64,000 nt of DNA from Dyadobacter sp. 50-39 (lineage in GTDB: Bacteria > Bacteroidota > Bacteroidia > Cytophagales > Spirosomataceae). Position numbers and translations under genes: made by a program. Below the pieces are notes generated by a model that was given only the letters and a program-made list of their open reading frames with translations, had not been told where the DNA came from and ran no database searches. Of this stretch, positions 8,789-19,056 are shown one piece after another. The stretch lies in assembly GCA_001898145.1 (NCBI GenBank), contig MKSR01000040.1, positions 310,001 through 374,000 on the forward strand. The letters run 5' to 3'. The stretch's first letter is position 1. Every line of letters starts with the position of its first letter.

Positions 8789-9300
8789 TGAATTTCAAAT
8801 CAAACCGCCTTTTCAGGAATATTGCCATTCTCGTGGTCCTGATCGCCAACATCGGCTGCGACCAGATCTCTAAAAGCGTGGTACGGGAGAATGTGGGCTT
8901 TTACCAGACGATTCACGTGATCAAAGATTACGTGACTATCACCTATGTCGAAAACACGGGTGCATTCCTCAGCATTGGCAGCTCATTGCCGGAAACGGCT
9001 AAAATCTTCCTATTGTCCGTCATTCCGCTTATTGCATTGCTTTTTGGCATTATTTATCTGCTTACCAAAAAGAACCTGACCTGGCTGAGCGCGCTGGCGC
9101 TGTCCTTCGCCATTGGCGGCGGTATCGGTAATATTTACGATCGCCTGGTGCACGGTTCGGTAACCGACTTCATGCACATCAATTTCGGCCTATTCCAAAC
9201 CGGGATATTCAATATGGCCGACGTCTCGATCATGACCGGGATGTTTATCTTTCTGTACCAGTCGTACAGCCGGCAAAAGGCACGGTTTCCGGGAATTTGA
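8788..9300 (+). CDS. lspA: Lipoprotein signal peptidase (signal peptidase II)
   Basis: 170 aa integral membrane protein with four hydrophobic segments. The catalytic aspartates sit in the two family signatures: GNIYDRLVHGSVTDF and FNMADVSIMTG. The YVENTGAFLSIG stretch is the third conserved box. The enzyme cleaves diacylglyceryl-prolipoproteins before the lipid-modified Cys; the TPR protein at 26.3 kb is a possible client. It is translationally coupled to the DUF1080 gene. A long bidirectional terminator follows. Confidence 0.95.
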   Translation: MNFKSNRLFRNIAILVVLIANIGCDQISKSVVRENVGFYQTIHVIKDYVTITYVENTGAFLSIGSSLPETAKIFLLSVIPLIALLFGIIYLLTKKNLTWLSALALSFAIGGGIGNIYDRLVHGSVTDFMHINFGLFQTGIFNMADVSIMTGMFIFLYQSYSRQKARFPGI

Positions 9301-9336
9301 GGTGATGCTAAAACGAAAGATCAAATACCCCTTCCT

Positions 9337-9387
9337 TCAAATGCAAAAATGACTCCTGAGGAATTCAGGAGCCATTTTTGCATTTGA
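9337..9387. terminator. Bidirectional intrinsic terminator, lspA / acn
   Basis: A 23-bp stem with a single mismatch: TCAAATGCAAAAATG plus CTCCTGA (9337-9359) pairs with TCAGGAG plus CATTTTTGCATTTGA (9365-9387) over a 5-nt loop. Each arm carries an A/T run, so it can end transcripts from lspA on the plus strand and from the aconitase genes on the minus strand. Confidence 0.85.
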
Positions 9388-9401
9388 AATAACAGTACTG
9401 C

Positions 9402-11678
9402 CTAAGCGCCAACCGACTTCCGGATGATATTCAATGCAGAACCTGCTTTGAACCATTCGATCTGCTGGGCATTGTAAGTATGGTTCACGGGAAACTCGTC
9501 GGTGGTACCGTCATTGTGATGCAGCACGATTGTCAGGGGCTGTCCCTCCGCGAATGTTTCCAGACCCAGAATGTCGATCGTATCGTCTTCCTGGATCTTG
9601 TCGTAGTCTGCGGTGTTCACAAATGTGAGCGCCAGCATACCCTGCTTTTTCAGGTTGGTTTCGTGGATACGGGCAAACGACTTTGTCAGGATCGCACGTA
9701 CGCCCAGGAAGCGCGGCTCCATCGCAGCGTGCTCACGGGATGAACCTTCGCCGTAGTTCTCGTCTCCCACCACGATCGTGCCGATTCCGTGCGCCTTGTA
9801 GTCGCGCTGAACGGCCGGTACTTCGGCATATTGGTTGGTCAGCTGATTTTTGATGGTGTTGGTTTTCTCGTTGTAGTAGTTCACCGCACCGATCAGCATA
9901 TTATTCGAGATATTATCGAGGTGTCCGCGGTATTTGAGCCACGGGCCGGCCATGGAAATATGGTCGGTCGTACACTTTCCTTTCGCTTTGATCAGCAATT
10001 TCAAACCTTTCAGGTCTGTCCCCTCCCACTCGGCGAATGGTTCGAGGAGTTGCAGACGGTCGGAAGTAGGGCTCACCAAAACCTGAACGGCACTGCCGTC
10101 CTCCGCCGGAGCCTGGTAACCTGCGTCTTCCACCGCGAAACCTTTGGTTGGCAGTTCGAGGCCTGTCGGCTCGTCGAGCAACACTTCTTCCCCGTCGGTG
10201 TTCACAAGCTTGTCCACGCGTGGGTCGAAAGTAAGTCGTCCTGCAATCGCCATCGCCGTTACGATCTCAGGCGAAGCCACAAAAGAGTGCGTGTTGGGGT
10301 TACCATCGGCACGCTTTGAGAAGTTGCGGTTAAATGAGGTAATAATGGAGTTTTTCTCTCCTTTTTCAGCGCCATGACGCGCCCATTGACCGATACACGG
10401 TCCGCAGGCATTAGCCAGCACCACCCCGCCTATCTGCTCAAAAGTGTCCAGGAAACCGTCGCGCTCCACGGTATACCGTACCTGCTCAGAACCCGGCGTG
10501 ATGGTATATTCGGAGGTAACCTGCAATTTTTTGTCGATAGCCTGGCGGGCAAGCGAAGCGGCACGGCTCACATCCTCATAGGAGGAGTTGGTACAGGAGC
10601 CGATCAGACCCACTGAAAGAACTTCCGGCCAGCCGTTCTCTTTCACCGCAGTGGCGAATTTCGAAAGCGGCCACGCCAGGTCCGGTGTGAACGGTCCGTT
10701 GATATGCGGTTCCAGCGTAGAAAGATCCAGTTCAAGAAGCTGGTCGTAGTAAGTCGCCGGATCTGCATATACTTCATCATCGGAACGAAGATGTCTCTTA
10801 ATCTGATCCGCTGCATCGGCCACATCCGCACGGCCCGTCGCTCTCAGATAGGCAGCACTCTTCTCGTCGTATGCAAAAATGGAAGTGGTTGCACCGATTT
10901 CAGCACCCATGTTACAAATGGTACCCTTACCGGTGGCTGAAAGGCTTTCAGCCCCTTCGCCGAAATATTCCACTACATATCCGGTACCGCCTTTCACGGT
11001 AAGCTGGCCTGCAACCCAGAGGATTACATCCTTGGCGGCCGTCCAGCCACTCATCTTACCGGTCAATTTTACCCCGATGAGCCGTGGCATTTTCAGCTCC
11101 CACGCAAGGCCCGACATCACGTCGGACGCATCCGCGCCGCCTACACCAATCGCAATCATACCCAAGCCGCCCGCATTAGGCGTGTGTGAGTCGGTTCCGA
11201 TCATCATCCCGCCTGGGAATGCATAGTTTTCGAGCACCACCTGGTGGATGATCCCGGCACCTGCGCGCCAGAAACCGATACCATACTTATTAGATACAGA
11301 AGAAAGGAAGTCGTATACTTCTTTGTTTTTATCTACGGCATTTTTTAAATCCTGAACCGCCCCCACTTCCGCCTGAATCAGGTGATCGCAGTGAACGGTC
11401 GATGGAACGGCCACTTTTGGACGGCCGGCCTGCATGAATTGCAACAATGCCATCTGGGCGGTTGCGTCCTGCATTGCCACGCGGTCGGGAGCAAAATCTA
11501 CGTAAGATTTGCCTCGCTCGTAGCTTTGCGTGGGTGTTCCTTCCCACAAGTGAGAATATAGAATTTTTTCAGCCAGGGTTAAAGGCCGCCCTACAATTTT
11601 TCGGGCTGCCTCTACTCTTGCTTCCATCCGGGCATAAACACCCTTGATCATTTCTAAGTCAAACGCCATATCTTTCAA
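9402..11678 (-). CDS. acn: Aconitate hydratase, mitochondrial-type
   Basis: 758 aa, the usual size of mitochondrial-type aconitase and shorter than the roughly 890-aa IRP-type AcnA. The [4Fe-4S] cluster cysteines are in [11 protein letters not shown] and [14 protein letters not shown]. The early active-site block is [15 protein letters not shown], and the C-terminal swivel-domain signature is [19 protein letters not shown]. The enzyme interconverts citrate and isocitrate in the TCA cycle. It lies 47 bp downstream of acnB on the same strand, so the two aconitases are probably co-transcribed, with acnB first. Confidence 0.95.
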   Translation of the reverse strand: MKDMAFDLEMIKGVYARMEARVEAARKIVGRPLTLAEKILYSHLWEGTPTQSYERGKSYVDFAPDRVAMQDATAQMALLQFMQAGRPKVAVPSTVHCDHLIQAEVGAVQDLKNAVDKNKEVYDFLSSVSNKYGIGFWRAGAGIIHQVVLENYAFPGGMMIGTDSHTPNAGGLGMIAIGVGGADASDVMSGLAWELKMPRLIGVKLTGKMSGWTAAKDVILWVAGQLTVKGGTGYVVEYFGEGAESLSATGKGTICNMGAEIGATTSIFAYDEKSAAYLRATGRADVADAADQIKRHLRSDDEVYADPATYYDQLLELDLSTLEPHINGPFTPDLAWPLSKFATAVKENGWPEVLSVGLIGSCTNSSYEDVSRAASLARQAIDKKLQVTSEYTITPGSEQVRYTVERDGFLDTFEQIGGVVLANACGPCIGQWARHGAEKGEKNSIITSFNRNFSKRADGNPNTHSFVASPEIVTAMAIAGRLTFDPRVDKLVNTDGEEVLLDEPTGLELPTKGFAVEDAGYQAPAEDGSAVQVLVSPTSDRLQLLEPFAEWEGTDLKGLKLLIKAKGKCTTDHISMAGPWLKYRGHLDNISNNMLIGAVNYYNEKTNTIKNQLTNQYAEVPAVQRDYKAHGIGTIVVGDENYGEGSSREHAAMEPRFLGVRAILTKSFARIHETNLKKQGMLALTFVNTADYDKIQEDDTIDILGLETFAEGQPLTIVLHHNDGTTDEFPVNHTYNAQQIEWFKAGSALNIIRKSVGA

Positions 11679-11725
11679 ATTAATGATTACACATTTACAC
11701 TTATCAACAACTGTACCACCAGCGA

Positions 11726-14497
11726 CTACCTGCTCAGCGTCTTGATGGGCGGTGCAAACTTGGTCAGGTCAATACCTACCACAGCAGCTTTATACTCATC
11801 CACATTAGGGATACGTCCCAGGATCGCCGAAAGCACCACAACTGGTGTAGACGCGAGCAGTGACTCTCCTTTTTTACGTTCCGAATCTTCCACTACCCTT
11901 CCCTGGAACAAGCGGGTCGAAGTTGCCATTACGGTGTCGCCTTTGGCCGCCTTTTCCTGGTTACCCATGCAAAGGTTGCAGCCTGGACGTTCGAGGTACA
12001 TCATGTTTTCGTACTCGGTGCGGGCCGCTACTTTCGGGGCGCTGTCGTCGAACTCGAAGCCGGAGTATTTCTGCAATACATCCCAGTCGCCTTCACTTTT
12101 AAGTTCTTCAATAATATTATAGGTAGGAGCCGCCACCACGAGCGGTGCATGGAATTCCACTTTGCCCTGCTGCTCTTCCAGGTTTTTAAGCATTTGAGAA
12201 ACAATCTTCAAATCGCCCTTGTGGACCATGCAAGACCCTACGAAGCCCAGATCCACCTTCTTGTCTTCTCCATAGAATGAAATAGGACGGATGGTATCGT
12301 GCGTATATCTTTTGGAAACGTCTTTGTTGTTCACATCCGGGTCCGCGATCATCGGCTCCACGATCGCATCCAGATCGATCACCACCTCGGCGTAGTATTT
12401 TGCATTTGCATCAGGCACCAATGCGGGTTTTTCACCCGATTTGATTTCGGCAATGCGTTTGTCTGCCTTATTGATCAAGCCCTGAAGAACCTGCTTGTGG
12501 TTATCCATGCCTTTGTCGATCATGATCTGGATCCGGTTTTTCGCGATTTCCAGTGATTCGATCAGCGTATCATCCTCCGAAATACAGATAGACGCCTTCG
12601 CCTTCATCTCGGCGGTCCAGTCGGTGAATGTAAATGCCTGGTCAGCCGGCAACGTGCCGATATGCACCTCGATGATCCGGCCCTGGAACACGTTTTCGCC
12701 GCCGAACTGCTGGAGCATCTGCGCCTGGGTAGCATGTACCACATCGCGGAAGTCCATATGTTCCTTCATCTCGCCTTTGAAAGTCACCTTCACAGATTCA
12801 GGGATCGGCATGGATGCTTCACCCGTAGCCAGCGCCAATGCAACGGTTCCTGAGTCGGCACCGAATGCGACGCCTTTCGACATCCTAGTGTGCGAGTCGC
12901 CACCGATGATGATCGCCCATTCGTCCACGGTAATGTCGTTCAATACCTTGTGGATTACGTCGGTCATCGAGTGGTATTCCCCTTTCGGGTCACGGGCCGT
13001 GATCAGGCCGAAGTCGTTCATGAACTTCATCAGCTTAGGAATGTTGGCCTGCGCCTTCTTATCCCAAACCGAAGCTGTGTGACAGCCCGACTGGTACGCA
13101 CCATCCACGATCGGCGAAATCACCGTCGCAGCCATCGATTCAAGCTCCTGAGCGGTCATCAAACCCGTCGTATCCTGCGAGCCGACGATATTCACTTCCA
13201 CGCGAACGTCCGAACCGGCGTGCAATACCTTGCCCGGTGTCGTTCCCACCGCATTTCTGTTAAAGATTTTTTCAACCGCCGTCAGGCCTTGTCCTTCGTT
13301 GGAAATTTCCTTGGAAGGGGCAAATACAGGCGTAGGCTCGATACCGAGGATTTTCGCTGCAACTGTCTGGATTTTCTTACCAAAAACAATCGCATACGAA
13401 CCGCCGGCACGAATGAATTCTTTCTTCTGAGGCGTTAGGGCTTTCGAAATGTCGATCAGCTCTTGCTCGCCATTGTACAGTTTCTTGGTCTTTGTATTAA
13501 TGGTAAGGACAGTGCCTGTCGCTACGGAGTATACTTCCTCCAAAATCGGGTCACCGCTTTCGTTGCGGACCACATTTCCGTTTTCATCTGTCTTCTTAAC
13601 CCAGTTTCTTAGGTCAATTCCGATACCGCCGGTAACGTCTACCGTCGTAAGGAAAATTGGCGAAATGCCGTTCGTACCGCCCACGATCGGCGCGATGTTC
13701 ACGAATGGAACATAGGGGCTGGCCTGCTTGCCGGTCCAGAGCGCCACGTTGTTCACGCCCGACATCCGGGATGAACCTACTCCCATCGTACCTTTTTCCG
13801 CGATCAGCATGACGCTTTTGCCGGGGTGCTGCTGCTGCAACAAACGGATTTCCTGCTGTGCCTGCGGCGTGATCATGCAAAGGCCGTGGAGCTCGCGGTC
13901 GGAACGCGAGTGCGCCTGGTTGCCCGGAGAAAGCAAATCGGTCGAGATATCCCCTTCACCGGCGATAAACGTAACCACATGGATTTCTTCCGGAACTTCG
14001 GGCAGTTTCGTGAAAAACTCCGCCCTGGCGTAGCTTTCAAGTATATCTTTCGCGACCTCGTTGCCGTTTTTGTAGGCATCCTTCAAACGGTCGGTGTCTG
14101 CGTCATAAAGGAAAACCTGCGTTTTCAGCACATCGCCGGCTTGTTTCGCGATTGCCGCATCTTCGCCCAGGGCCAGATCCAGCAATACCGTGATCGACGG
14201 CCCTCCCTTCATGTGGGAAAGAAGTTCAAATGCAAAGGCAGGTGAAATTTCTGCTACTACGGATTCGCCCAGGATGATCTCCTTCAAAAACCTGGCTTTC
14301 ACGCCAGCGGCACTTGTAGTTCCTGGTAATGTGTTGTAAATAAAAAATTTAAGAGAGTCTTCCCGGTACTCGTTTTCAGAATCTTTGATCTGCGCGATAA
14401 TCTCGCCCAGCAATTCGGCACCATCGATCGGCTTCGGGTGAAGCCCCTGGGTTTTTCTTTCTTCAATCTCTTTAATGTAGTCCTGATAGATATTCAT
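11726..14497 (-). CDS. acnB: Bifunctional aconitate hydratase 2 / 2-methylisocitrate dehydratase
   Basis: 923 aa, with the AcnB arrangement of an N-terminal HEAT-like domain followed by the swivel domain and then the cluster-binding domains. Visible signatures are [19 protein letters not shown] (swivel), [19 protein letters not shown], and the cluster cysteines in [12 protein letters not shown] and [15 protein letters not shown]. It is the TCA-cycle aconitase of many bacteria and can also dehydrate 2-methylisocitrate. It is the first gene of a two-aconitase unit with acn. The upstream 327-bp region is shared with the divergent topA. Confidence 0.95.
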   Translation of the reverse strand: MNIYQDYIKEIEERKTQGLHPKPIDGAELLGEIIAQIKDSENEYREDSLKFFIYNTLPGTTSAAGVKARFLKEIILGESVVAEISPAFAFELLSHMKGGPSITVLLDLALGEDAAIAKQAGDVLKTQVFLYDADTDRLKDAYKNGNEVAKDILESYARAEFFTKLPEVPEEIHVVTFIAGEGDISTDLLSPGNQAHSRSDRELHGLCMITPQAQQEIRLLQQQHPGKSVMLIAEKGTMGVGSSRMSGVNNVALWTGKQASPYVPFVNIAPIVGGTNGISPIFLTTVDVTGGIGIDLRNWVKKTDENGNVVRNESGDPILEEVYSVATGTVLTINTKTKKLYNGEQELIDISKALTPQKKEFIRAGGSYAIVFGKKIQTVAAKILGIEPTPVFAPSKEISNEGQGLTAVEKIFNRNAVGTTPGKVLHAGSDVRVEVNIVGSQDTTGLMTAQELESMAATVISPIVDGAYQSGCHTASVWDKKAQANIPKLMKFMNDFGLITARDPKGEYHSMTDVIHKVLNDITVDEWAIIIGGDSHTRMSKGVAFGADSGTVALALATGEASMPIPESVKVTFKGEMKEHMDFRDVVHATQAQMLQQFGGENVFQGRIIEVHIGTLPADQAFTFTDWTAEMKAKASICISEDDTLIESLEIAKNRIQIMIDKGMDNHKQVLQGLINKADKRIAEIKSGEKPALVPDANAKYYAEVVIDLDAIVEPMIADPDVNNKDVSKRYTHDTIRPISFYGEDKKVDLGFVGSCMVHKGDLKIVSQMLKNLEEQQGKVEFHAPLVVAAPTYNIIEELKSEGDWDVLQKYSGFEFDDSAPKVAARTEYENMMYLERPGCNLCMGNQEKAAKGDTVMATSTRLFQGRVVEDSERKKGESLLASTPVVVLSAILGRIPNVDEYKAAVVGIDLTKFAPPIKTLSR

Positions 14498-14824
14498 GAT
14501 GAAATCTTTTCAATGTTAAAGGCAATATCTGTTGTCAATAAAACGGGCGAAAGTACGAAATTACAGAATATACGGAGGCATTCAGGCCGATTTTCGCTAC
14601 TATTTAAAACCAGTATATTCTAATCGTACATTAAGATAACCTCCACAAATTTTTTTTTGTTCTGGCAACCTGTGTATTCAGCGGATAATTTAAAAAGTCC
14701 CCTTCGGGAGGCTCAGCGGCACGCTCCGTTTTTCGCCCAGCTTTTATTTGTGCTTTGATTTTTTCTCGGATTGTACCCTATATTTGGACATTCAAAGTGC
14801 TACCAGGTCCTTAAATCCAAAGTT
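14498..14824. other. Divergent acnB/topA intergenic region
   Basis: No gene is supported here. The left part must hold the acnB leader and promoter; TACTTTCG on the minus strand near 14550 is one mismatch from the Bacteroidota -7 box but has no clear partner. A poly-T run lies near 14650. A short GC-rich stretch (about 14698-14732) with CCCTTCGGG and GGAG/CTCC pairing followed by TTTTT could be a weak hairpin. The topA promoter occupies the right end. Confidence 0.5.
14754..14786 (+). promoter_or_regulatory. topA promoter, Bacteroidota sigma type
   Basis: TTTG at 14754-14757, a 21-nt spacer, and TATATTTG at 14779-14786 match the Bacteroidota consensus TTTG-N(about 20)-TAnnTTTG exactly. Transcription would begin near 14793, leaving a leader of about 30 nt. 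This also argues for the ATG at 14825 over an in-frame TTG at 14771, which lies inside the promoter. Confidence 0.65.
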
Positions 14825-17209
14825 ATGTCAAAAAATCTGGTGATCGTAGAGTCACCGGCGAAGGCCAAAACCATAGAAAGTTACCTAGGGCAGGATTTCA
14901 CTGTCAAGTCCAGCTTCGGACATGTCCGTGACCTTCCGGAACATGATATGGGTGTTGATGTTGAGCATGGTTTCCAACCCTCTTACGAAATCTCCTCCGA
15001 TAAAGTCAAAGTCATTTCAGAGCTTAAAAAACTGGCAAAAGATGCAGAAGTTTGGCTCGCAACGGATGATGACCGCGAGGGAGAAGCGATTTCATGGCAT
15101 TTGAAGGAGGCACTGGGCCTGCCGGATAATACCAAACGGATCGTATTCAGGGAGATCACCAAAACCGCTCTGCGTAATGCCATCCAAAAGCCGCGGACCA
15201 TCGACACAGCCCTGGTAGACGCCCAGCAGGCGCGCCGTATTCTGGACCGCCTCGTGGGGTATGAACTTTCACCGGTACTTTGGAAAAAGATCCGGATCGG
15301 TAAATCGAACTTGTCGGCGGGCCGGGTACAATCGGTGGCTGTGCGTATAATAGTAGAACGCGAACGCGAGATCGACGCATTCAAGGTGAAGAGCAGTTTC
15401 AAGGTAACCGCGCATTTCGACCTGGGTAACGGAAAAGTACTGAACGCGGAGCTCGCCAAAAACTTCCCGACCGAACAGGAAGCATACCAGTTTCTGGAAA
15501 AATGCATCGGCGCCGAATTCTCGATCCGTAACCTTGAAGTAAAACCTGCGAAAAAAACACCTGCACCGCCATTCACCACTTCTACATTACAACAGGAGGC
15601 CTCCCGCAAGCTGAGCTTTTCCGTAGCGCAGACCATGACAGTCGCACAGCGCCTGTACGAAGCCGGTAAGATTTCCTACATGCGTACGGACTCCACCAAC
15701 CTGTCTGAAGAAGCGCTTGATAAGTCAAAGCAGCAGATCACGAAAGAATATGGGGACGAGTATTATAACCGTCGTATATTCAAAACCAAGTCCGAATCAG
15801 CGCAGGAAGCGCACGAAGCGATCCGCCCTACCGACTTCTCTACGCTGGTAGGCAGCAGCGACCGCAACGAGCAGCGTCTTTACGAACTGATCTGGAAACG
15901 CGCCATTGCATCGCAAATGTCGGATGCGCAGTTGGAGCGTACCACGGCTACGATCGGCATTTCGACAACTTCCGAAGAGCTGGTAGCCCAGGGTGAAGTG
16001 ATCAAATTCGAAGGATTTCTGAAAGTGTACCTCGAATCGAGCGACGATGAGGGGGATGAAGAACAAAAAGGAATGCTTCCCCCGCTGAATATCGGTCAGT
16101 TGTTGAAGCTGGCGGACATGAAGGCAACCGAGCGGTTCACGCGCAACCCGCCCCGCTATACGGAGGCGAGCCTTGTGAAGAAGCTGGAAGAAATGGGAAT
16201 AGGCCGGCCATCTACCTACGCGCCCACGATCTCGACGATCCTGAAACGGGAATACATCGTGAAAGAGGACCGTCAGGGTTTTGAAAGGGAATTCAAGGAA
16301 ATGACCCTTGCCAATGAACAGATCAAAAGCAAGGTGAATAAAGAAGTATATGGCTCGGAAAAGGCGAAACTCTTCCCGACCAGCACTGGGATGGTCGTCA
16401 ACGACTTTCTCGTGAGCCATTTCCAGGACATTGTCGATTACTCCTTCACTGCGAATGTAGAAAAAGACTTTGACCACATTGCCGAAGGGCAGCTGGAATG
16501 GCAGCAGATGATCCGGGACTTTTACACGCCGTTCCAGAAAAAAGTGGCTGAGGCCCGCGAGGAAGCGATCGATAAAAGCCTCACAACCCGCGAATTGGGC
16601 GAAGACCCCGCGACGGGCAAAAAGGTGTCCGTGCGGATCGGGAAATATGGGCCATATGTGCAGATCGGCGATGTGGAAGATGAAGAAAAGCCCCGTTTCG
16701 CCAGCTTGCAGAAAGGCCAGCTGATGGAAACGATTACGCTGGACGAGGCATTCGAACTATTCAAGCTGCCCCGCCAGGCCGGTTTCTTCGAGGACAAGGA
16801 CATGGTGGTGAATGTGGGCAAGTTCGGGCCGTATGTGAAGCACGACGGCAAATACTATTCACTGGCCAAAACCGACGATCCGATGGCCGTAACGGAGGAT
16901 CGTTTGATTGAGATTATTCAAGAAAAGCGTTTGCAGGACTCCAACCGCACCATTAAAGAATTTGCGGAAGATCCTGAGGCGAAGGTGTTGAACGGGCGCT
17001 ACGGGCCTTACATTGCTTTCGGTAAGAAGAATGTGAAGATCCCGAAAGGTACCGAACCGGCTTCGCTCACCTATGAGCAAGTATTGAAATTGGCGGCTGA
17101 AACGCCGGATAAGCCTGCGGGACGCGGTGGTGCAAGAAAACCTGCTGCGGCTGCGGCGAAAGCTCCGGCGGCTAAGAAGCCGGCAGCCAAAAAAGCTGCC
17201 AAAAAGTAG
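14825..17209 (+). CDS. topA: DNA topoisomerase I (type IA)
   Basis: 794 aa from ATG 14825 (MSKNLVIVESPAKAKTIE, the canonical Toprim opening). An in-frame TTG 18 codons upstream is rejected because it falls within the predicted promoter. The Toprim acidic residues are in ATDDDREGEAISWH. The catalytic tyrosine is Y285 in KISYMRTDSTNLS. The C-terminal third has Toprim_C repeats (VRIGKYGPYVQ, VNVGKFGPYVK, LNGRYGPYIAFG) in place of zinc fingers, then a Lys/Ala/Pro-rich tail that probably contacts DNA. The enzyme relaxes negative supercoils. The sirtuin and folD follow on the same strand. Confidence 0.95.
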   Translation: MSKNLVIVESPAKAKTIESYLGQDFTVKSSFGHVRDLPEHDMGVDVEHGFQPSYEISSDKVKVISELKKLAKDAEVWLATDDDREGEAISWHLKEALGLPDNTKRIVFREITKTALRNAIQKPRTIDTALVDAQQARRILDRLVGYELSPVLWKKIRIGKSNLSAGRVQSVAVRIIVEREREIDAFKVKSSFKVTAHFDLGNGKVLNAELAKNFPTEQEAYQFLEKCIGAEFSIRNLEVKPAKKTPAPPFTTSTLQQEASRKLSFSVAQTMTVAQRLYEAGKISYMRTDSTNLSEEALDKSKQQITKEYGDEYYNRRIFKTKSESAQEAHEAIRPTDFSTLVGSSDRNEQRLYELIWKRAIASQMSDAQLERTTATIGISTTSEELVAQGEVIKFEGFLKVYLESSDDEGDEEQKGMLPPLNIGQLLKLADMKATERFTRNPPRYTEASLVKKLEEMGIGRPSTYAPTISTILKREYIVKEDRQGFEREFKEMTLANEQIKSKVNKEVYGSEKAKLFPTSTGMVVNDFLVSHFQDIVDYSFTANVEKDFDHIAEGQLEWQQMIRDFYTPFQKKVAEAREEAIDKSLTTRELGEDPATGKKVSVRIGKYGPYVQIGDVEDEEKPRFASLQKGQLMETITLDEAFELFKLPRQAGFFEDKDMVVNVGKFGPYVKHDGKYYSLAKTDDPMAVTEDRLIEIIQEKRLQDSNRTIKEFAEDPEAKVLNGRYGPYIAFGKKNVKIPKGTEPASLTYEQVLKLAAETPDKPAGRGGARKPAAAAAKAPAAKKPAAKKAAKK

Positions 17210-17270
17210 CATTTGCACACATACATCGTGGTAGCAGCCGCTATCATCCACGCTAAACACGAAAAAGCCC

Positions 17271-17960
17271 ATGAAAAAACTAGTCGTACTTTCCGGAGCA
17301 GGGGTCAGCGCTGAGAGCGGGATCAGTACTTTTCGTGATAATAATGGGCTTTGGGATAACTTCCGCATCGAGGACGTGGCTACGCCCGAGGCCTGGATAC
17401 GCAACCAGGAACTGGTGTTGGATTTTTACAACCAGCGCCGGAAGCAGGCGGCAGATGTAAAGCCCAACGCGGCTCATTATGCGCTGGCAGAGCTGGAAAA
17501 GCATTTTGACGTAACGATTGTCACGCAGAATGTCGACAACCTGCATGAACTTGCGGGCTCCACGAAAGTGATCCATCTACATGGAGAACTGTTCAAATCG
17601 CGGAGCACGAAAGATTCCAGGCTGGTGTACGACATGACCGGCTGGGAACTCAAAGCGGGTGATTTATGCGAACTCGGCAGCCAGTTGCGGCCGCATATCG
17701 TGTGGTTCGGGGAAGAGGTGCCGATGATGGAAGTGGCAGTGGATGTGACTGAGCAAGCGGATATGTTCCTGGTAATCGGAACGTCGCTGGCGGTTTATCC
17801 GGCGGCCGGCCTGGTGCATTACGTACCCATCGGCAAGCGCATTTACATTGTTGACCCTGCAAAGCCCGACATTACATTGAAATCCAATATGATTTTCATT
17901 CAGGAAAAGGCCACTACCGGAATGCAGACTTTGATCAAGAAATATTTACTACCTGAATAA
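17271..17960 (+). CDS. cobB: Sirtuin NAD-dependent protein deacylase, class III-like, no zinc cysteines
   Basis: 229 aa. The NAD-binding opening is [19 protein letters not shown] (residues 5-23). [12 protein letters not shown] and the catalytic His in HLHGEL (H104) follow. Y53 and R56 in DFYNQRRKQ give the YxxR signature that in SIRT5-like (class III) sirtuins binds succinyl or malonyl groups, so desuccinylase activity is plausible. The four Cys that hold structural zinc in most sirtuins are missing: the insert between HLHGEL and RPHIVWFGE contains a single Cys. It lies 2 nt upstream of folD, suggesting one transcript. Confidence 0.88.
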   Translation: MKKLVVLSGAGVSAESGISTFRDNNGLWDNFRIEDVATPEAWIRNQELVLDFYNQRRKQAADVKPNAAHYALAELEKHFDVTIVTQNVDNLHELAGSTKVIHLHGELFKSRSTKDSRLVYDMTGWELKAGDLCELGSQLRPHIVWFGEEVPMMEVAVDVTEQADMFLVIGTSLAVYPAAGLVHYVPIGKRIYIVDPAKPDITLKSNMIFIQEKATTGMQTLIKKYLLPE

Positions 17961-17962
17961 TA

Positions 17963-18844
17963 ATGCAACTACTCGACGGGAAAGCTATTTCTTCCCAAAT
18001 AAAATCTGAAATCAAGGCCGAAGTTGAACAATGGGTAGCTGGCGGTGGCAAAAAGCCGCATCTGGCCGCGATACTCGTAGGCCAGGACGGTGCAAGCGAA
18101 ACCTACGTAGCCTCTAAAATCCGCAGCTGCGAGGAAATCGGCTTTACCTCCACCCTGCTGCGCTTCGAAGCCGGTATCACCGAAGCACAGCTCCTCGAAG
18201 CCGTAGAATCGCTGAATAACGATCCCGACGTGGATGGATTTATCGTACAGCTGCCATTGCCTAAGCACATTTCCGAGAACACGGTGATGGAAGCGGTGAA
18301 CCCGGCCAAGGACGTGGACGGTTTCCACCCGATCAACGTCGGCAGAATGTGCAAAGGACTGCCCGCATACATTTCGGCAACGCCGTTCGGTATCCTCGAA
18401 ATGCTGATCCGCGCCGGTATCGAAACCAGCGGCAAGCATTGCGTGGTAATCGGCCGCAGCCAGATCGTGGGCCTGCCGATGAGCATTCTCATGCAGCGCA
18501 ACACTTACCCGGGCAACTGTACCGTGACGATCACGCACAGCAAAACGCAGAACCTGAAAGAAATCTGCCAGTCGGCCGATATCCTCGTCGTGGCGTTGGG
18601 CCGTCCGGAGTTCGTTAAGGCTGACTATGTGAAAGAAGGCGCCGTGGTGGTAGACGTGGGCATTACCCGCGTGGCGGATGCAACCAAGAAAAGTGGATTT
18701 TCGATCAAAGGCGATGTGGATTTCAACGACGTCGCACCTAAGGCCAGCTATATTACCCCGGTTCCGGGCGGTGTGGGTTTGATGACCATTTGCGGGCTGC
18801 TGACCAATACTTTTAAAGCGGCGAAGAAGGAAATTTATAAGTAG
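17963..18844 (+). CDS. folD: Bifunctional methylenetetrahydrofolate dehydrogenase/cyclohydrolase
   Basis: 293 aa, normal for FolD. Conserved blocks are [20 protein letters not shown] (with the catalytic Tyr and Lys in YVASK), [27 protein letters not shown], the NADP-binding [14 protein letters not shown], and [19 protein letters not shown]. It converts 5,10-methylene-THF to 10-formyl-THF in one-carbon metabolism. The gene starts 2 nt after the sirtuin stop. Its TAG stop is the first three bases of the repeat element that follows, and a strong terminator lies after that. Confidence 0.95.
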   Translation: MQLLDGKAISSQIKSEIKAEVEQWVAGGGKKPHLAAILVGQDGASETYVASKIRSCEEIGFTSTLLRFEAGITEAQLLEAVESLNNDPDVDGFIVQLPLPKHISENTVMEAVNPAKDVDGFHPINVGRMCKGLPAYISATPFGILEMLIRAGIETSGKHCVVIGRSQIVGLPMSILMQRNTYPGNCTVTITHSKTQNLKEICQSADILVVALGRPEFVKADYVKEGAVVVDVGITRVADATKKSGFSIKGDVDFNDVAPKASYITPVPGGVGLMTICGLLTNTFKAAKKEIYK

Positions 18845-18931
18845 GACTTCGGCTATCGGCAGTCGGCATTTGACTTTCCGGAAAAAGCCTAAGTAACAAA
18901 ACGCTGATAGCCGATTGCCGACAGCCGAAGT
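18842..18931. repeat. Heptamer-grammar inverted-repeat element, copy 1
   Basis: Left arm 18846-18869 starts ACTTCGGCT and continues with CGGC recurring every 7 nt (CGGCTAT, CGGCAGT). The right arm, about 18905-18931, is its imperfect reverse complement (ATAGCCG, ATTGCCG, ACAGCCG, then AAGT). It begins immediately at the folD stop codon (TAGGACTTCGGCT). The same opening string occurs at 25210. Confidence 0.7.
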
Positions 18932-18933
18932 AT

Positions 18934-18986
18934 AAAAAAGCCGGGAAGGAAGAAAATGTACAAATTTCTTCCCTCCCGGCTTTTTT
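18934..18986. terminator. Strong intrinsic terminator after folD
   Basis: AAAAAAGCCGGG at 18934-18945 pairs with CCCGGCTTTTTT at 18975-18986. An inner stem GGAAGAAA (18948-18955) / TTTCTTCC (18965-18972) is separated from it by a 2x2 internal loop. The 6-T tail follows directly and the A-run gives it function in the other direction as well. Confidence 0.85.
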
Positions 18987-19056
18987 ATATTAAAAATTTC
19001 TTTTTTTACTAAAAGATTTGTCAATTAGTAGGTAGTTTGAACGGATCGGTTGTATT

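Noticed and set aside
14690-14745. tRNA or small structured RNA near the GC-rich CCCTTCGGG stretch
   Set aside because: No cloverleaf, no anticodon arm and no promoter-terminator pair could be drawn.
14771-14824. 18-codon N-terminal extension of topA from a TTG
   Set aside because: The TTG lies within the predicted promoter and the canonical TopA opening begins at the ATG at 14825.
17969-19024. Minus-strand frame of 351 codons opposite folD
   Set aside because: FolD is unambiguous; the antisense frame also runs through the repeat element and terminator.
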